Below are positions 27,019 to 35,989 of a stretch of 64,000 bases of DNA, piece after piece. The DNA lies in NCBI GenBank assembly GCA_031292625.1, contig JARLGU010000054.1:1-64000 (forward strand), written 5' to 3'. Positions within the stretch are counted from its first letter, which is position 1, and every line of letters begins with the position of its first letter. The DNA comes from Capsulimonadaceae bacterium (GTDB taxonomy: Bacteria; Armatimonadota; Armatimonadia; Armatimonadales; Capsulimonadaceae). Under the pieces are notes generated by a model. The model worked only from the letters and a program-made list of their open reading frames with translations, had not been told where the DNA came from and did no database searches. A program made the position numbers and the translations under genes.

Positions 27019-27040
27019 CGTACTAGTTTGCTCATATGAT
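27017..27040 (+). promoter_or_regulatory. GntR/LacI operator 2
   Basis: ATCGTACTA-N6-TCATATGAT starts on the last two bases of the -10 hexamer, exactly as at the regulator's own promoter and at the GH71 promoter. The left half-site is identical to the GH71 operator; the right half differs at three positions. Confidence 0.7.
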
Positions 27041-27085
27041 TAAGCAGCGGGTTTGCGCGCCGCCTCGCGGGCGCGGAGGGACGAT

Positions 27086-28009
27086 ATGAGACGATTCGGG
27101 AGCCGGGGTTTTACATTAATCGAACTGCTCGTCGTTATCGCAATAATTGCGATTTTAGCGGCTATTCTGTTCCCTGTGTTCGCAACGGCGCGTGAAAAGG
27201 CGCGCCAAACGACCTGCGCCAGCAATCTCAAGCAGATCGCCCTTGGGACGATGCAATACTGCCAGGACTACGACGAAAATCTGCCTTGCGGCGGCGGCGT
27301 GGGAGGTCCCTACACGCCCGGAGGATGGGATGTTCCGTACAGTTGGGTTGCGCAAGTCTATCCGTATGTCAAGGCGACTGCCGTGTTCACGTGTCCGGAC
27401 GATTCGAACCAGCCGCAAGGCCTCTCCGGCGGGAGCTATCAGGAGCTCTCCTATGCGTTCAACAACAACGTCGGCCAGTACTTCAACGGCACAACGTTCG
27501 TGTTTAAACCCCTCCCGCTCAGCTCGTTTACCGCTCCTAGCGTTTCGGTTCTTTACAGTGAAATTCAACGTGGCCTGATCTGGCAGGGCACTCCGACGCC
27601 GGCGGGAGATTGGGCCGCGAGTACGAGCAACGGGGCGTTCGTCGTAGGGCAGTGGTGGTTCGGTCCGACCGGGCAGCAGTACAGCGTCATTGCAAGCGGT
27701 CCGATCGGCGGCTTCAACGCGACGGAAATTGCCAGCAACGGAAACGGCCATTATCTCACGGCTGGAATTCACAGCGGCGGGTCCAACTTTGCCATGGAGG
27801 ACGGTCACGTCAAATGGTTGATGGGCAGTCAGGTCTCGCCAGGCGTCTCTCCCGCAACGGCCAATAGCCAGGGCACGTTCAATAATTACTCTGGCAGCAC
27901 GACGGCCTTTTACGGTGCTCAGGGCATCATCGCAGCTGGAACGGCGAATATGACGGGCGACGTTTCGGTTGGAAACGCACACTATCAGCTAACCTTTAGC
28001 GTCCTGTAA
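27086..28009 (+). CDS. pseudopilin-like secreted protein with H-X9-DG motif (DUF1559 type), paralogue 1
   Basis: A 307-residue protein with a short basic leader and the type IV prepilin methylation signature ([25 protein letters not shown]). It would be cleaved before Phe by a prepilin peptidase. The motif [20 protein letters not shown] and the C-terminal H-X9-DG ([18 protein letters not shown]) define the family abundant in Planctomycetota and Armatimonadota. GGAGGG lies 6 nt before ATG 27086. The function of the family is not established. Its shared operator with a GH71 operon suggests that it assists uptake or surface binding of the same glycan. Confidence 0.9.
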   Translation: MRRFGSRGFTLIELLVVIAIIAILAAILFPVFATAREKARQTTCASNLKQIALGTMQYCQDYDENLPCGGGVGGPYTPGGWDVPYSWVAQVYPYVKATAVFTCPDDSNQPQGLSGGSYQELSYAFNNNVGQYFNGTTFVFKPLPLSSFTAPSVSVLYSEIQRGLIWQGTPTPAGDWAASTSNGAFVVGQWWFGPTGQQYSVIASGPIGGFNATEIASNGNGHYLTAGIHSGGSNFAMEDGHVKWLMGSQVSPGVSPATANSQGTFNNYSGSTTAFYGAQGIIAAGTANMTGDVSVGNAHYQLTFSVL

Positions 28010-28141
28010 GCAGCGATACCCTCGTTCGGGACGCCGCATCTCGTTCTGCGGGACGAGGTTCTCTGCGTGGTCCAGCGAGAGGCCTACGACACGAAGTCGC
28101 GTTTAAGGCAAGCCCAACCGGCGATCGGTCTCTTCTTTGGC

Positions 28142-29680
28142 TCACTTTGCGCCTGGCCCTCCGTCGACTCCTTGCACGGGTGGGCGGCTGCTGCTGCCCG
28201 CGCGGTAGAGCAGGTCTTGCGTAACGATCTTATCCACGATCGGGAAGGTGCTGGTCACTTCGGTAACCACATTGCCGTTCCGTCGCAGACGGAAGACCGG
28301 CGTTCCCGCAACGAGCGGGATGGTGAATGACGTGACTCCCGCCGGGGCATCTTTGCTAAACTTCTTGCCGCCGTTTTCGATCTCGAGCTGACCGGGAGCG
28401 GTCAGGAACGCGAGGAGCTCAATGTGATCGTTCGGGACGGTTCCGGGCCACGGGAACGTATGAAAGAGGCGCGCTTGCTTACTCTGATCTGGCACGGCAT
28501 ATGCGGATTGGACCCGGTGGAAATAGTAAAGCACGTCGCGTTTGATGGCGGGAGGCGCTCCCGTTTTAAACCAGTTCAAATAGTATGCCGTCAAGTCGTA
28601 ATAACCGTATTGCGTGCCGGTTGACGGCTCCAATTCCGTTCCTTCGCCATAGTCGCTCCATGTGACGATTTGAGCCCAATCAGCGCCGCCTTCGATTGCG
28701 TTATCCCACATGAGCCGGTATTGTTCGCTGCCGTTTGCTTCCGCGAACATGCCGGCCTTGGGGCGAAAGTCCTGCGGGTTCACGGCGGCCATCCAGATTT
28801 TCGTCGATCTATGCGCCGTCGCGGCGTCGTCGCGGCATTTCGCGCAGTTGTCCGGCGAGCGTGCGCCCCAATCGGCAAGCCCTTCGCTGATCGGGGCAAA
28901 GTCAGGAGCGTAATGCTGCCAGCTCAGGTTGAGCGGAACGAACGCGATATCGCACCCCTTTGCCTTCATTTCCGCCAGCCAACTCCGCCAAAACGAAGCC
29001 GGCAATTGGGAGGCGTCGAACGGGGACACGACAAGCCGTCCATCGGCGAGGCGGTAGGCCGCGGGATGCTTCGCGAGCGCCAGAACGACATCGGTCAGCT
29101 TCTCGGGGTGGTTCTTAAAGCAGGCGTCCATGTCGGGCATGAGCATGATCTTGAACGACGGATCGACAGTCTGCGCCGCGTCCATGACATCCACGACCCG
29201 CTGGTACCAGACTCCTTCGTATCCGAGAATGTCGCAGATGAACCCATCCAATCCGAGGGCGGAGCCCATGCGGACTTGATCGCGGACATCCTGTTGCATC
29301 CAGTCGCTGCCCGATCGCGCCGCGCGCGGCAGGGGCCGCTCGCGCAGCATGGGACCGTAAGCGCCATCGTAATCGTAGAGCTTTCCGCCTTGAAGGTACC
29401 ACTTGTCGTAGATGTCCGGCCTCGGCTGGTTGTCCATGGACATGGGAAACGGCGTGAAGTAGTGTGCGAAGACCTTTCTTGGCAGGGCGCGCAATTGGGC
29501 GTTGGGCAGCGGATCAAATGGCAGAATCGAAGGGGTGGGGAATGGATTTGCGATCGCCACTCCAGCGTTCTGCGGCGCTGCTGCGACTAGCGCCGCGCTG
29601 AGCGAGAGCGATAGGCAACCCGCCAATGCGGCGAAGGCGGATCGTATGAGCGGCGAGAATAGATTCACAATTGTTCGCAT
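28142..29680 (-). CDS. secreted GH71-like (possibly GH99-like) glycoside hydrolase
   Basis: A 512-residue protein with a signal peptide (FAALAGCLSLSLSAALVAAA). The barrel begins at VFAHYFTPFPMSMDN, continues with LGLDGFICDILGYEG, FKIMLMPDMDA and WAQIVTWSDYGEGTEL, and then has a C-terminal beta domain (GTPVFRLRRNGNVV). These blocks parallel the adjacent GH71-like protein, though overall similarity is low. GH71 enzymes cleave alpha-1,3-glucan. ATG 29680 has GGAAAGAG upstream and lies 17 bp after the preceding gene, so both are one transcription unit. Substrate assignment is inference. Confidence 0.65.
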   Translation of the reverse strand: MRTIVNLFSPLIRSAFAALAGCLSLSLSAALVAAAPQNAGVAIANPFPTPSILPFDPLPNAQLRALPRKVFAHYFTPFPMSMDNQPRPDIYDKWYLQGGKLYDYDGAYGPMLRERPLPRAARSGSDWMQQDVRDQVRMGSALGLDGFICDILGYEGVWYQRVVDVMDAAQTVDPSFKIMLMPDMDACFKNHPEKLTDVVLALAKHPAAYRLADGRLVVSPFDASQLPASFWRSWLAEMKAKGCDIAFVPLNLSWQHYAPDFAPISEGLADWGARSPDNCAKCRDDAATAHRSTKIWMAAVNPQDFRPKAGMFAEANGSEQYRLMWDNAIEGGADWAQIVTWSDYGEGTELEPSTGTQYGYYDLTAYYLNWFKTGAPPAIKRDVLYYFHRVQSAYAVPDQSKQARLFHTFPWPGTVPNDHIELLAFLTAPGQLEIENGGKKFSKDAPAGVTSFTIPLVAGTPVFRLRRNGNVVTEVTSTFPIVDKIVTQDLLYRAGSSSRPPVQGVDGGPGAK

Positions 29681-29697
29681 GGTTCTCTTTCCGGGGG

Positions 29698-31167
29698 CTA
29701 ATCGCTCGCCCGTGCAAAGCCTGTCGTGTAGATGAAGTCGTAGCGCTCGATTTGCTGGACAATCGGTTCCCCGGTTCCCTTGAGCACGGATTGGCCGTTG
29801 CGCGTCAGCTCGAAGCTCTGTGCTCCCGGGGTGAACGGAACATCGATATCGGCGCTGCCGGCAGGAACGTCGACGCGCCTCTCCTGCCCGCCGGTTGTGA
29901 CAATCAGCGTAGCTGGCGCGGTCAGGTTGCACGTCACGTAGATTTTGTCGGCGACCGGCCCGTATCGCGCGGTTACCGGTCCCAAGGGATCGTTCGGGGC
30001 GACGGCGTCCATCGGATGGGTTCGATAAAACCAGTAGATTGCGTCACGCTTGATCGCCGGCCTTTTCCCCGACTTGTACCACTCGATGTAGTACTTTAGA
30101 AGCTCGTAGGCGCCTGCGTGCGTTTTGACAAACCCCGCGCTTTCATGCACGCCGCCGTATTTTGCCGGGTCGTCGATTGGGCTCCAATGCGTGGCTTCGT
30201 GGAAGTCATTCCAGGTCACAAGTTCGACCCACTCAGGTTTCTCGACATCTATGATGGACATCCACTTGTTGCGAATTCCCGCTCCGCCGCAATACTCGTA
30301 GTAGCGGCGGCCGATTGCCTTGCCGCTGTTCCACCAGAACTGGGGCGCGCAGAGACCCATGGAGAGCTTTCCATGTTCATGCGCGACGCGTGCGTACGCC
30401 TGGCTGGTTGTGATCGTCGACAGGTTGACGCCGTTGGGCTCAACGCAAGGAGCGACTGGAAGGCCCGCAATAGCCCAGTTGAACAGGCCGTCGACGACAT
30501 AAGACCACCAGGCGTTGTAACTGCAGCCCGGCTTGTTGAGGACGTCTTCGTACACGGGCATTTCCGGACGAGGGACGCCGCGGACGAAAAATAGAGGAAC
30601 GAAAAACGGATCGATTGGCGCGAGACCCGTCGCGGGCGGATCGCCCGGTTCGGTTCCCGCCCGAAGCGGCGCAAGAACCTCGTTCTTCCACCATGCCGCC
30701 GCTCCTGTTCCGCCGCCGCCTTGCAACTCGCCGCCGTACGTCGACAGCACCGGGCGGCCGTTGTAGCGAAAGTAGAACGGAGAGAGCCGGGGATTGTAGA
30801 GATACCGCCGCATGATTTCACGGATGTCGGCCGCGGTCAGGTACGTTGGACCGTAGTCGGCCGAATAGAACAGCTTGAAATCCGTATTCAGCCGTGCGGC
30901 GGCCTCGAACATGTTGTCCATGTTGGGTTGATAATACGGTTGCGCGCTCCAAGCGCCGAGGTCGAGAGCAAATCCGTCGATGCCCGCCGCCTGCGCCTCT
31001 CGAATGTCGCGCATGTAGCCTTTTACGGGATCGCCGTCGATACTCTTCCCGTAATCAGCGTTCCAAAGGACATAGTGTGCAAAGACCAGGCGCGGGGCTG
31101 CCGTGGCGGAAGGCTGGACGGTCAGGGCAATCATTGTAAGCGCGCAAAGAAGGACGATGGGGTTCAT
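29698..31167 (-). CDS. secreted GH71-family alpha-1,3-glucanase candidate
   Basis: A 489-residue protein with a Sec signal (MNPIVLLCALTMIALTVQPSATA). LVFAHYVLWN, AQAAGIDGFALDLGAW, FKLFYSADYG, GRPVLSTYGGE and WVELVTWNDFHEATHW follow the order expected for the GH71 barrel, with acidic candidates in each C-terminal strand end. The last 100 residues form a beta-sandwich like its neighbour's. It is the first gene after a consensus promoter with a perfect operator, so its expression is probably induced by the sugar that releases the GntR/LacI hybrid. Confidence 0.75.
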   Translation of the reverse strand: MNPIVLLCALTMIALTVQPSATAAPRLVFAHYVLWNADYGKSIDGDPVKGYMRDIREAQAAGIDGFALDLGAWSAQPYYQPNMDNMFEAAARLNTDFKLFYSADYGPTYLTAADIREIMRRYLYNPRLSPFYFRYNGRPVLSTYGGELQGGGGTGAAAWWKNEVLAPLRAGTEPGDPPATGLAPIDPFFVPLFFVRGVPRPEMPVYEDVLNKPGCSYNAWWSYVVDGLFNWAIAGLPVAPCVEPNGVNLSTITTSQAYARVAHEHGKLSMGLCAPQFWWNSGKAIGRRYYEYCGGAGIRNKWMSIIDVEKPEWVELVTWNDFHEATHWSPIDDPAKYGGVHESAGFVKTHAGAYELLKYYIEWYKSGKRPAIKRDAIYWFYRTHPMDAVAPNDPLGPVTARYGPVADKIYVTCNLTAPATLIVTTGGQERRVDVPAGSADIDVPFTPGAQSFELTRNGQSVLKGTGEPIVQQIERYDFIYTTGFARASD

Positions 31168-31223
31168 GGCCTACGGAGTCTCCTGGTCCGCTGGAAGCGA
31201 GATCCGGCAGATGGTCGCTAATG

Positions 31224-31247
31224 ATCGTACTAATACAATAGTACGAT
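31224..31247 (-). promoter_or_regulatory. GntR/LacI operator 3, perfect inverted repeat
   Basis: ATCGTACTA (31224-31232), six bases, TAGTACGAT (31239-31247): a perfect 9-bp inverted repeat overlapping the last two bases of the GH71 -10 box. It is the best of three operators and gives the consensus for the other two. Confidence 0.8.
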
Positions 31248-31274
31248 TATATTGTCTGAATGTTCAGATGTCAA
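31246..31274 (-). promoter_or_regulatory. promoter of the GH71 pair
   Basis: On the minus strand TTGACA (31274-31269), a 17-nt spacer and TATAAT (31251-31246) form a full consensus promoter about 80 nt before the start codon. The spacer itself contains TCTGAA-TG-TTCAGA (31255-31268), a second perfect palindrome that could bind another regulator. Confidence 0.8.
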
Positions 31275-31310
31275 GGAGACGGGAGGCGGTAACGTCTCCT
31301 GGCTACCCGG

Positions 31311-31510
31311 TTAACTGTTAACAGCGGTGCCAGTCCGCTCCTGAAAGGAGCGGCTTGTGCTGAGAAAGCCTGTGAACGGGCCTAATCGGTAGACTGCCAG
31401 CATTTTCGTGATCCGGAAGCCCGTTGACGGGGCTTGACCGCTCAGGCCGGTCGTTCACGGCCGGAATCCGAGCCATTATCGGTGAAAATCGTTGATATGA
31501 ATGGAGGCGA
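31311..31510 (+). ncRNA. family 3 structured-RNA candidate, copy 1
   Basis: This copy aligns without gaps to 35431-35600. Hairpin 1 is CCGCTCC-TGAAA-GGAGCGG (31335-31353). Hairpin 2 is CCCG-TTGA-CGGG with a bulged outer AAG/CTT helix (31417-31435). Between them lie the conserved blocks CTAATCGGTAGAC and CATTTTCGTG. In copy 2 hairpin 1 swaps a C-G pair for G-C, and hairpin 2 swaps its closing G-C for A-T, with loops unchanged. T-G wobbles occur only when the plus strand is read as RNA. No protein is encoded. Whether it is transcribed is unknown; it lies antisense to the flanking leftward genes. Confidence 0.6.
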
Positions 31511-31514
31511 TTCC

Positions 31515-32114
31515 CCTGACGGAGCGCTTCCTGGCGGTTCTGCCGCGCGGGGGGGAGTGCTTTTGCGTAGAAGGATTAATTGTCCGCAAAATCGCGGCCG
31601 CAGGAACGCGTGCGACAATTGCGCGCACGCGCCAAGGGCTCAAGCCCGTGCCTGGAAAGTGCGGCAAGCTAGGGGCGCCTTAGCGGACATCTCACTCTTC
31701 AGACGCGCGGGCTTGGGGGCGCGGCGCAAGGGCAGACGTTGGGATACGCGCTCTCACGGGCAAGAAATCAAGGAACTCCACGCCCATGGCCGCCGCTCGA
31801 GATGCTCACCCTCTTTGACTGGGGCCATTTTAGTCGCGCCTCGCGGTGTAAGCTAGACGAGCTGCCTGCATTGCATTTTGAGCAGCGAAGAGCGAAAAAT
31901 CGCCGGCTCGCAATGGACGCCATCGTCATTCCGAGAGGCATGACGACCTGTTGCAAAAGGCGAAGCGAGAAAGAGGTCGCGATAGACAGGCCTACGCGCA
32001 ATAAGGGCGAAGAAGTCCCGCTGTTCGCTTGCCGTGAACGTACGGAACTCTTCGCCCAAACGCGAAACGGTTGTCCGTTTGGCGCAGTGACTCCTCGCGC
32101 GAGCGCTTAGTTGT
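31515..32114. other. intergenic region without recognised gene
   Basis: About 600 bp between the family 3 copy and the end of the next leftward gene. Open frames here (for example 31739-32110 on the plus strand) look random. There are several hairpins, such as GGGCT-CA-AGCCC near 31640 and an interrupted ATTGTC/GACAAT pairing near 31580-31620, but no repeat or motif that I recognise. Confidence 0.4.
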
Positions 32115-34487
32115 TCACTTTGCCTGCGCCGCCTCGAACGAGAGCTTTGCGCCATTTTGCGCAACCCTGAGAGTGCCTAGCACGACCCGCTGCGCTCCGT
32201 CATCGCCAGCCGCCAACTTTAGCCGCTCGGGCTTGCCGTCGGGCATAAACAAACCCGCCTTGATTTCATAATTGCCGTCCGCGATCTCGGATGGCAGCTC
32301 CAGGCTCACGTCGCCGCCGCTATGCTTTTCGCCGACCGGCCAGTATGCTGCTGGCGTGTCCGATCCGGTGGGCAGCACGATAAGCGGATCGGCCGCCGGA
32401 GGCGGGCCGCAGAGATGCAGGAACGGAATGTAGTCGGCTGGCGCGGTTTCGCGAACGTCCCACTCTACGCATAATGTAAACTGACGCGGACCTGTCTGCG
32501 TAAACCTGCTTACCGCCGGAAACACCTTGACGATAGACGTCTTGCTCGCATAGACTTTTGGCGCAACCGGAGCGTGTACGACCGGCGGCGGCGCTGGGAG
32601 GCGGGGAACGCCCGGCATGGAAATCGACTTGCCGTGGTCCCGGACGCGGATTGTTCCAAGCAGATATCGGAACTCGCCATCGTCTTCTCCGGAGAGTGGA
32701 ACGCGCGATCCGTCGGCGGGCGTCCAGATGCCGATCAACAGCTGGTAGTCTCCGTCGGCGGTCCCTGGCGGCAGTTCGCGGTTTACGAGCGTGCCTTTGA
32801 CGATTCCGATCGGCCAATCCTCCGGCTTCGCGGCGATCCCACATGGCGGCTGATCCGTGATTTCGCCGACATTGATGAGGTGCATGAAAACGCTCGATCC
32901 GGCGGGCGCCTTCTCGTGGACATCGAAGCCGAGGCGGAACGCGTAATTGTGAGCGTTTCCGCCGCCGAAACCGAGGATTGACGGGGCAATTGCGTACGCT
33001 TTTGGCGCACCCGGTTCCCGCGTGAACGCAGTCTCCATTCCCGCGATCTTGATTTTGCCGATCTTGTAGCGATGCTGACCATCGTCTCCGTCGAGCGGAA
33101 GCGCGATGGCTGGCGTGCCGTCCTGCTGACCAATGGAAAGATAAAGGTCGTACGTGCCGTCTGCCGCGTTGGGCGCGAACAGGCCGGCGGTGAGCAGGCT
33201 TGTGCGCGAGGACTCGGGAATGCGGGCGGCTGGTCCGATTTGCAGGTCGCGAACGTTGAAGGCGCCGTCAGCCAGGCAGGAGACGATGCCGCCTTTGGCG
33301 TCCTTAATCGTCAGGCACGGAAAACCGCCCGGATAACAGGGAGCGACTCCCTCGTTCGACCACGTCGACTTTACGGTGAATGGCTGCCCGACCATAACGG
33401 TGTCGGGATACTCGATCGAGCGCGGGACGATCCGGTATCCCAGCCGGCGGTTGATCTTCGTGATGATTTCGCGGTTCTCGTTCAACTCGACTCGCGGCCA
33501 CCAATGCAGCGAGAGAAAACTGGCGTGGTAGTCCTCCACGGCCTTAAGCAGCAGATCGGGATACCAGGCGTGGTCGTGAACCGATGCGCCGTACGGCTGA
33601 TGTTCGAGGACGACGGGACGGTCGGGCCAGAAATCTTCTGCGAGTTCCGAATGGAAATACGAATGCGGAGGACGGCCCACCAAAATGCTGTCGTCGCGCA
33701 GGGTGACTCCGCGTGCGCGGGCATATTCCGTCGTGATGAACTTTCGTCCCTGACGCTGCGGCCCGATCGTGTCATCGTTGATCGTCAGAAGCGTGTGCTT
33801 GAAGTATTTCAGGTACAGGTCGGTGTGCTTCTGATAAACCGGCGCGTCTTCGTCAGGCGTGTTGCTGACGTTCACTTTGTGACCCTCGCCCCACATGCCG
33901 TAGCTGCCGATGTCGACGAACGCTATGTTCGAGTTGCCGTCGTAGTGCTCCGCGAGCGCTTTTACGAGGCCGTCGAGCTTGTCCAGGAATACAGGGTCGT
34001 CGTAGTCCGGCTCCCAAAGTCCGCCCGTTTTTTCGTCGGCTTCGTGGTGCTCGCGCATATAATGGCCTTTTGCTCCAGCCTCTTTCACCCAGATCGGCGT
34101 CGCATATTTCGGTATGCCCTCGGTGGACGTGATTCGGATTGCCACCTTCTTGCCCTTCGCGATCCAGCGTTGGGCCGGCGTGTCGAAGATCGCCCAGTTG
34201 AAAGTCCCTTCGCTTGGCTCAATATAGGCCCAGGGAAGACGGAGGTAAACCGTGGAGAGACCGGGGAAATCGTCAACGGTATCCGACGGCTCAAGGTTCC
34301 AGCCGAACTCGCGACGGCTGTCCGAGTAGTAGTGGAACACCCAGCCCATCATCGGGTTGACCAGCGCCTTGCCGTTGTCGACGGGATGGACGACTATCGT
34401 CTTAACCGGCGCGTCCGCCGCGCGGGTGGGGGAGACTGCGAGCGGAGCAAGGAGCGCTAGAACGCAGAGCGTGACAATTCTGATCAT
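32115..34487 (-). CDS. large secreted TIM-barrel protein, DUF4832-like / putative glycosidase
   Basis: A 790-residue protein with a signal peptide (MIRIVTLCVLALLAPLAVSPTRA). The N-terminal half reads like a barrel (LVNPMMGWVFHYYSD, TVYLRLPWAYIEPSEGTFNW, ITSTEGIPKYATP, IAFVDIGSYGMWGEG), and resembles the DUF4874/DUF4832 pair or GH42-like enzymes. At least two beta-sandwich repeats follow, each ending in a DG(T/D)Y.L..G....DG pattern. WAYIEPSEG and GMWGEG are candidate catalytic regions, but no GH family is certain. It follows pseudopilin gene 2 by 22 bp with AAAGG before the ATG, so the two are co-transcribed. Confidence 0.6.
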   Translation of the reverse strand: MIRIVTLCVLALLAPLAVSPTRAADAPVKTIVVHPVDNGKALVNPMMGWVFHYYSDSRREFGWNLEPSDTVDDFPGLSTVYLRLPWAYIEPSEGTFNWAIFDTPAQRWIAKGKKVAIRITSTEGIPKYATPIWVKEAGAKGHYMREHHEADEKTGGLWEPDYDDPVFLDKLDGLVKALAEHYDGNSNIAFVDIGSYGMWGEGHKVNVSNTPDEDAPVYQKHTDLYLKYFKHTLLTINDDTIGPQRQGRKFITTEYARARGVTLRDDSILVGRPPHSYFHSELAEDFWPDRPVVLEHQPYGASVHDHAWYPDLLLKAVEDYHASFLSLHWWPRVELNENREIITKINRRLGYRIVPRSIEYPDTVMVGQPFTVKSTWSNEGVAPCYPGGFPCLTIKDAKGGIVSCLADGAFNVRDLQIGPAARIPESSRTSLLTAGLFAPNAADGTYDLYLSIGQQDGTPAIALPLDGDDGQHRYKIGKIKIAGMETAFTREPGAPKAYAIAPSILGFGGGNAHNYAFRLGFDVHEKAPAGSSVFMHLINVGEITDQPPCGIAAKPEDWPIGIVKGTLVNRELPPGTADGDYQLLIGIWTPADGSRVPLSGEDDGEFRYLLGTIRVRDHGKSISMPGVPRLPAPPPVVHAPVAPKVYASKTSIVKVFPAVSRFTQTGPRQFTLCVEWDVRETAPADYIPFLHLCGPPPAADPLIVLPTGSDTPAAYWPVGEKHSGGDVSLELPSEIADGNYEIKAGLFMPDGKPERLKLAAGDDGAQRVVLGTLRVAQNGAKLSFEAAQAK

Positions 34488-34509
34488 GCGAAAGACCTTT
34501 CAATCCTCT

Positions 34510-35385
34510 TCAATGTATGCTAAATGTGAGCGCCAGACTTGTTTGCGCGCAAGCCGTGTTGGCGGCGAATGGGAAGACGTTGCCCGATGCTGAGTCGAGC
34601 GCGAACGTTGGGTTGCAGTAGCCCGCGGCCGGGTCGTCATCGCCGCCCGAGATCATCGTGGGCAGACAGAACTTGACGTGCCCGTCGGCGGCAAGATAGT
34701 TCGATCCGCCGTTGTGCAGACCGTTCGGCCCCGTGAATACAACGTAGTTCGCCGCGACAGTGGCCGGGAGATAGCCTGTCGCATATTTGAGCGTGAACGG
34801 CGACTGCGAACAGGCGCCCGATGTGATGGCGTCGCACGGCAGGTTATATTGGCCGTCGTTGCTCGTGAACGGATCGTAGCTTGCGCCAACGCCGCTTCCG
34901 GACGGCGAATAGGCGTTGTCGGCCTTGGAGACGTCGTAACCGCCGCTGCCGGTAACCTCGAAGAGCAGGACAGTGCGCGACGGCGAAGTATACTGGGTGA
35001 TCGGCCAAAGCGGATAAGGCACGCTGCCCACGTATGTGATCGACTTGATCATGGATCGGTTGATTGCGTACGAACAACTCGCCCCCGGCGTGGTGTCGTC
35101 GGGGCAGACAAACGCCTTCGTCGATTTGATGTAAGGGTAGATCTGGCCAGCCCAGCCGAGGATTTGATTCGTTTGAGAGTTGCCGACCGGAGGAACCTCG
35201 TCGTAATCCTGCTCGTATTGGGTGAACGCGACTCCCAGTTGCTTGAGGTTCGACGTGCAAGATGTTTGCCGCGCCTTTTCGCGCGCCGTCGCGAATACCG
35301 GAAACAGAATAGCCGCGAGTATAGCAATAATAGCTATAACTACTAGGAGCTCGATTAAAGTAAATCCTCTGTTCAATCGTTTCAT
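34510..35385 (-). CDS. pseudopilin-like secreted protein with H-X9-DG motif (DUF1559 type), paralogue 2
   Basis: A 291-residue protein with prepilin signature [25 protein letters not shown] after a leader of about eight residues. It continues [30 protein letters not shown], and the C-terminal [16 protein letters not shown] is the H-X9-DG motif. ATG 35385 is used because it places the signature at the proper distance; the frame extends upstream without meaning. It is the first gene of a two-gene unit with the large TIM-barrel gene. No GntR operator is seen upstream; family 3 copy 2 begins 45 bp before the start. Confidence 0.9.
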   Translation of the reverse strand: MKRLNRGFTLIELLVVIAIIAILAAILFPVFATAREKARQTSCTSNLKQLGVAFTQYEQDYDEVPPVGNSQTNQILGWAGQIYPYIKSTKAFVCPDDTTPGASCSYAINRSMIKSITYVGSVPYPLWPITQYTSPSRTVLLFEVTGSGGYDVSKADNAYSPSGSGVGASYDPFTSNDGQYNLPCDAITSGACSQSPFTLKYATGYLPATVAANYVVFTGPNGLHNGGSNYLAADGHVKFCLPTMISGGDDDPAAGYCNPTFALDSASGNVFPFAANTACAQTSLALTFSIH

Positions 35386-35430
35386 GATCTGTATAGTCCT
35401 TTCGTATACGTTGACAGGGCGATCGCATCT

Positions 35431-35631
35431 ATAACTGTTAAGAGCGGCGCGAGTCCGGTCCTGAAAGGGCCGGCCTGTGTTGAGAACGCCCGTGAACGGA
35501 CCTAATCGGTAGACGGCAAGCATTTTCGTGAGCCGGCAGCCCATTGATGGGGCTTGACATCTCAGGACGGTCGTTCACGGCCGGAAACCGAGCCTGTTTC
35601 GCGTGACAATCGTTGATATTAGTAGATGCGA
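35431..35631 (+). ncRNA. family 3 structured-RNA candidate, copy 2
   Basis: The first 170 bp align without gaps to copy 1 at an offset of 4120. Hairpin 1 reads CCGGTCC-TGAAA-GGGCCGG (35455-35473). Hairpin 2 reads CCCA-TTGA-TGGG (35540-35551). Both stems keep pairing despite changes on each side. Like copy 1 it sits on the strand opposite to, and just upstream of, a leftward gene of the polysaccharide locus. Confidence 0.6.
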
Positions 35632-35799
35632 TCCTCTCGTATTCGTTGATTGCGTTGCTCCGTCCGTACTTCCCGTGACAAGCGGGACGTGCCGGCGATG
35701 ATTCGGGCGGAAGGCGCTAACGCGAGTTGAACGGCGATCGGTGCGTTCTCCTGGTTGCCTCAAACGCAAGTAAAGCATCTGTGAACTCTCACTTTGTAA
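35632..35799. other. intergenic, no gene recognised
   Basis: This stretch separates family 3 copy 2 from family 2 copy ii. Apart from a small hairpin, CCCG-TGACAAG-CGGG near 35672-35686, nothing is seen. Confidence 0.4.
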
Positions 35800-35989
35800 G
35801 AGAAGATAAGGATTAAGATACCCTCTCTGGCCGGGCTGGCCATTTTTCTGTAGCCGCTTAGCTCTCAGCCTGTTGGCAAGCCGCAGGCGAAGCGCTTGAA
35901 AAATGGTCCAGCGGCCAAAGAACGTTCCTAAGTCCTGACCAATTTAGGGTAGCCACTCGCTTAACGCACAGCAAGCGAAAGTCCCACAT
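35800..35989 (-). repeat. family 2 dispersed repeat, full-length copy ii (inverted)
   Basis: The reverse complement matches 25308-25500 over its length, including the GTTAAGCGAGTGG, AAATTGGTCAGGACT, AGGAACGTTC and GCGGCTTGCC blocks, and the hairpin TGGCC-AGCCC-GGCCA. It starts immediately after the stop codon of pseudopilin gene 3, so it may form the 3' end of that transcript. Confidence 0.75.

Noticed and set aside
31358-31412. TPP (THI-box) riboswitch, because of CTGAGAAA and GAAC...TAATCGG...TGCCAGC
   Set aside because: The resemblance is limited to a few short blocks. The required paired helices and the conserved 3' motif do not match, and the strand is opposite to all neighbouring genes, none of which is for thiamine.
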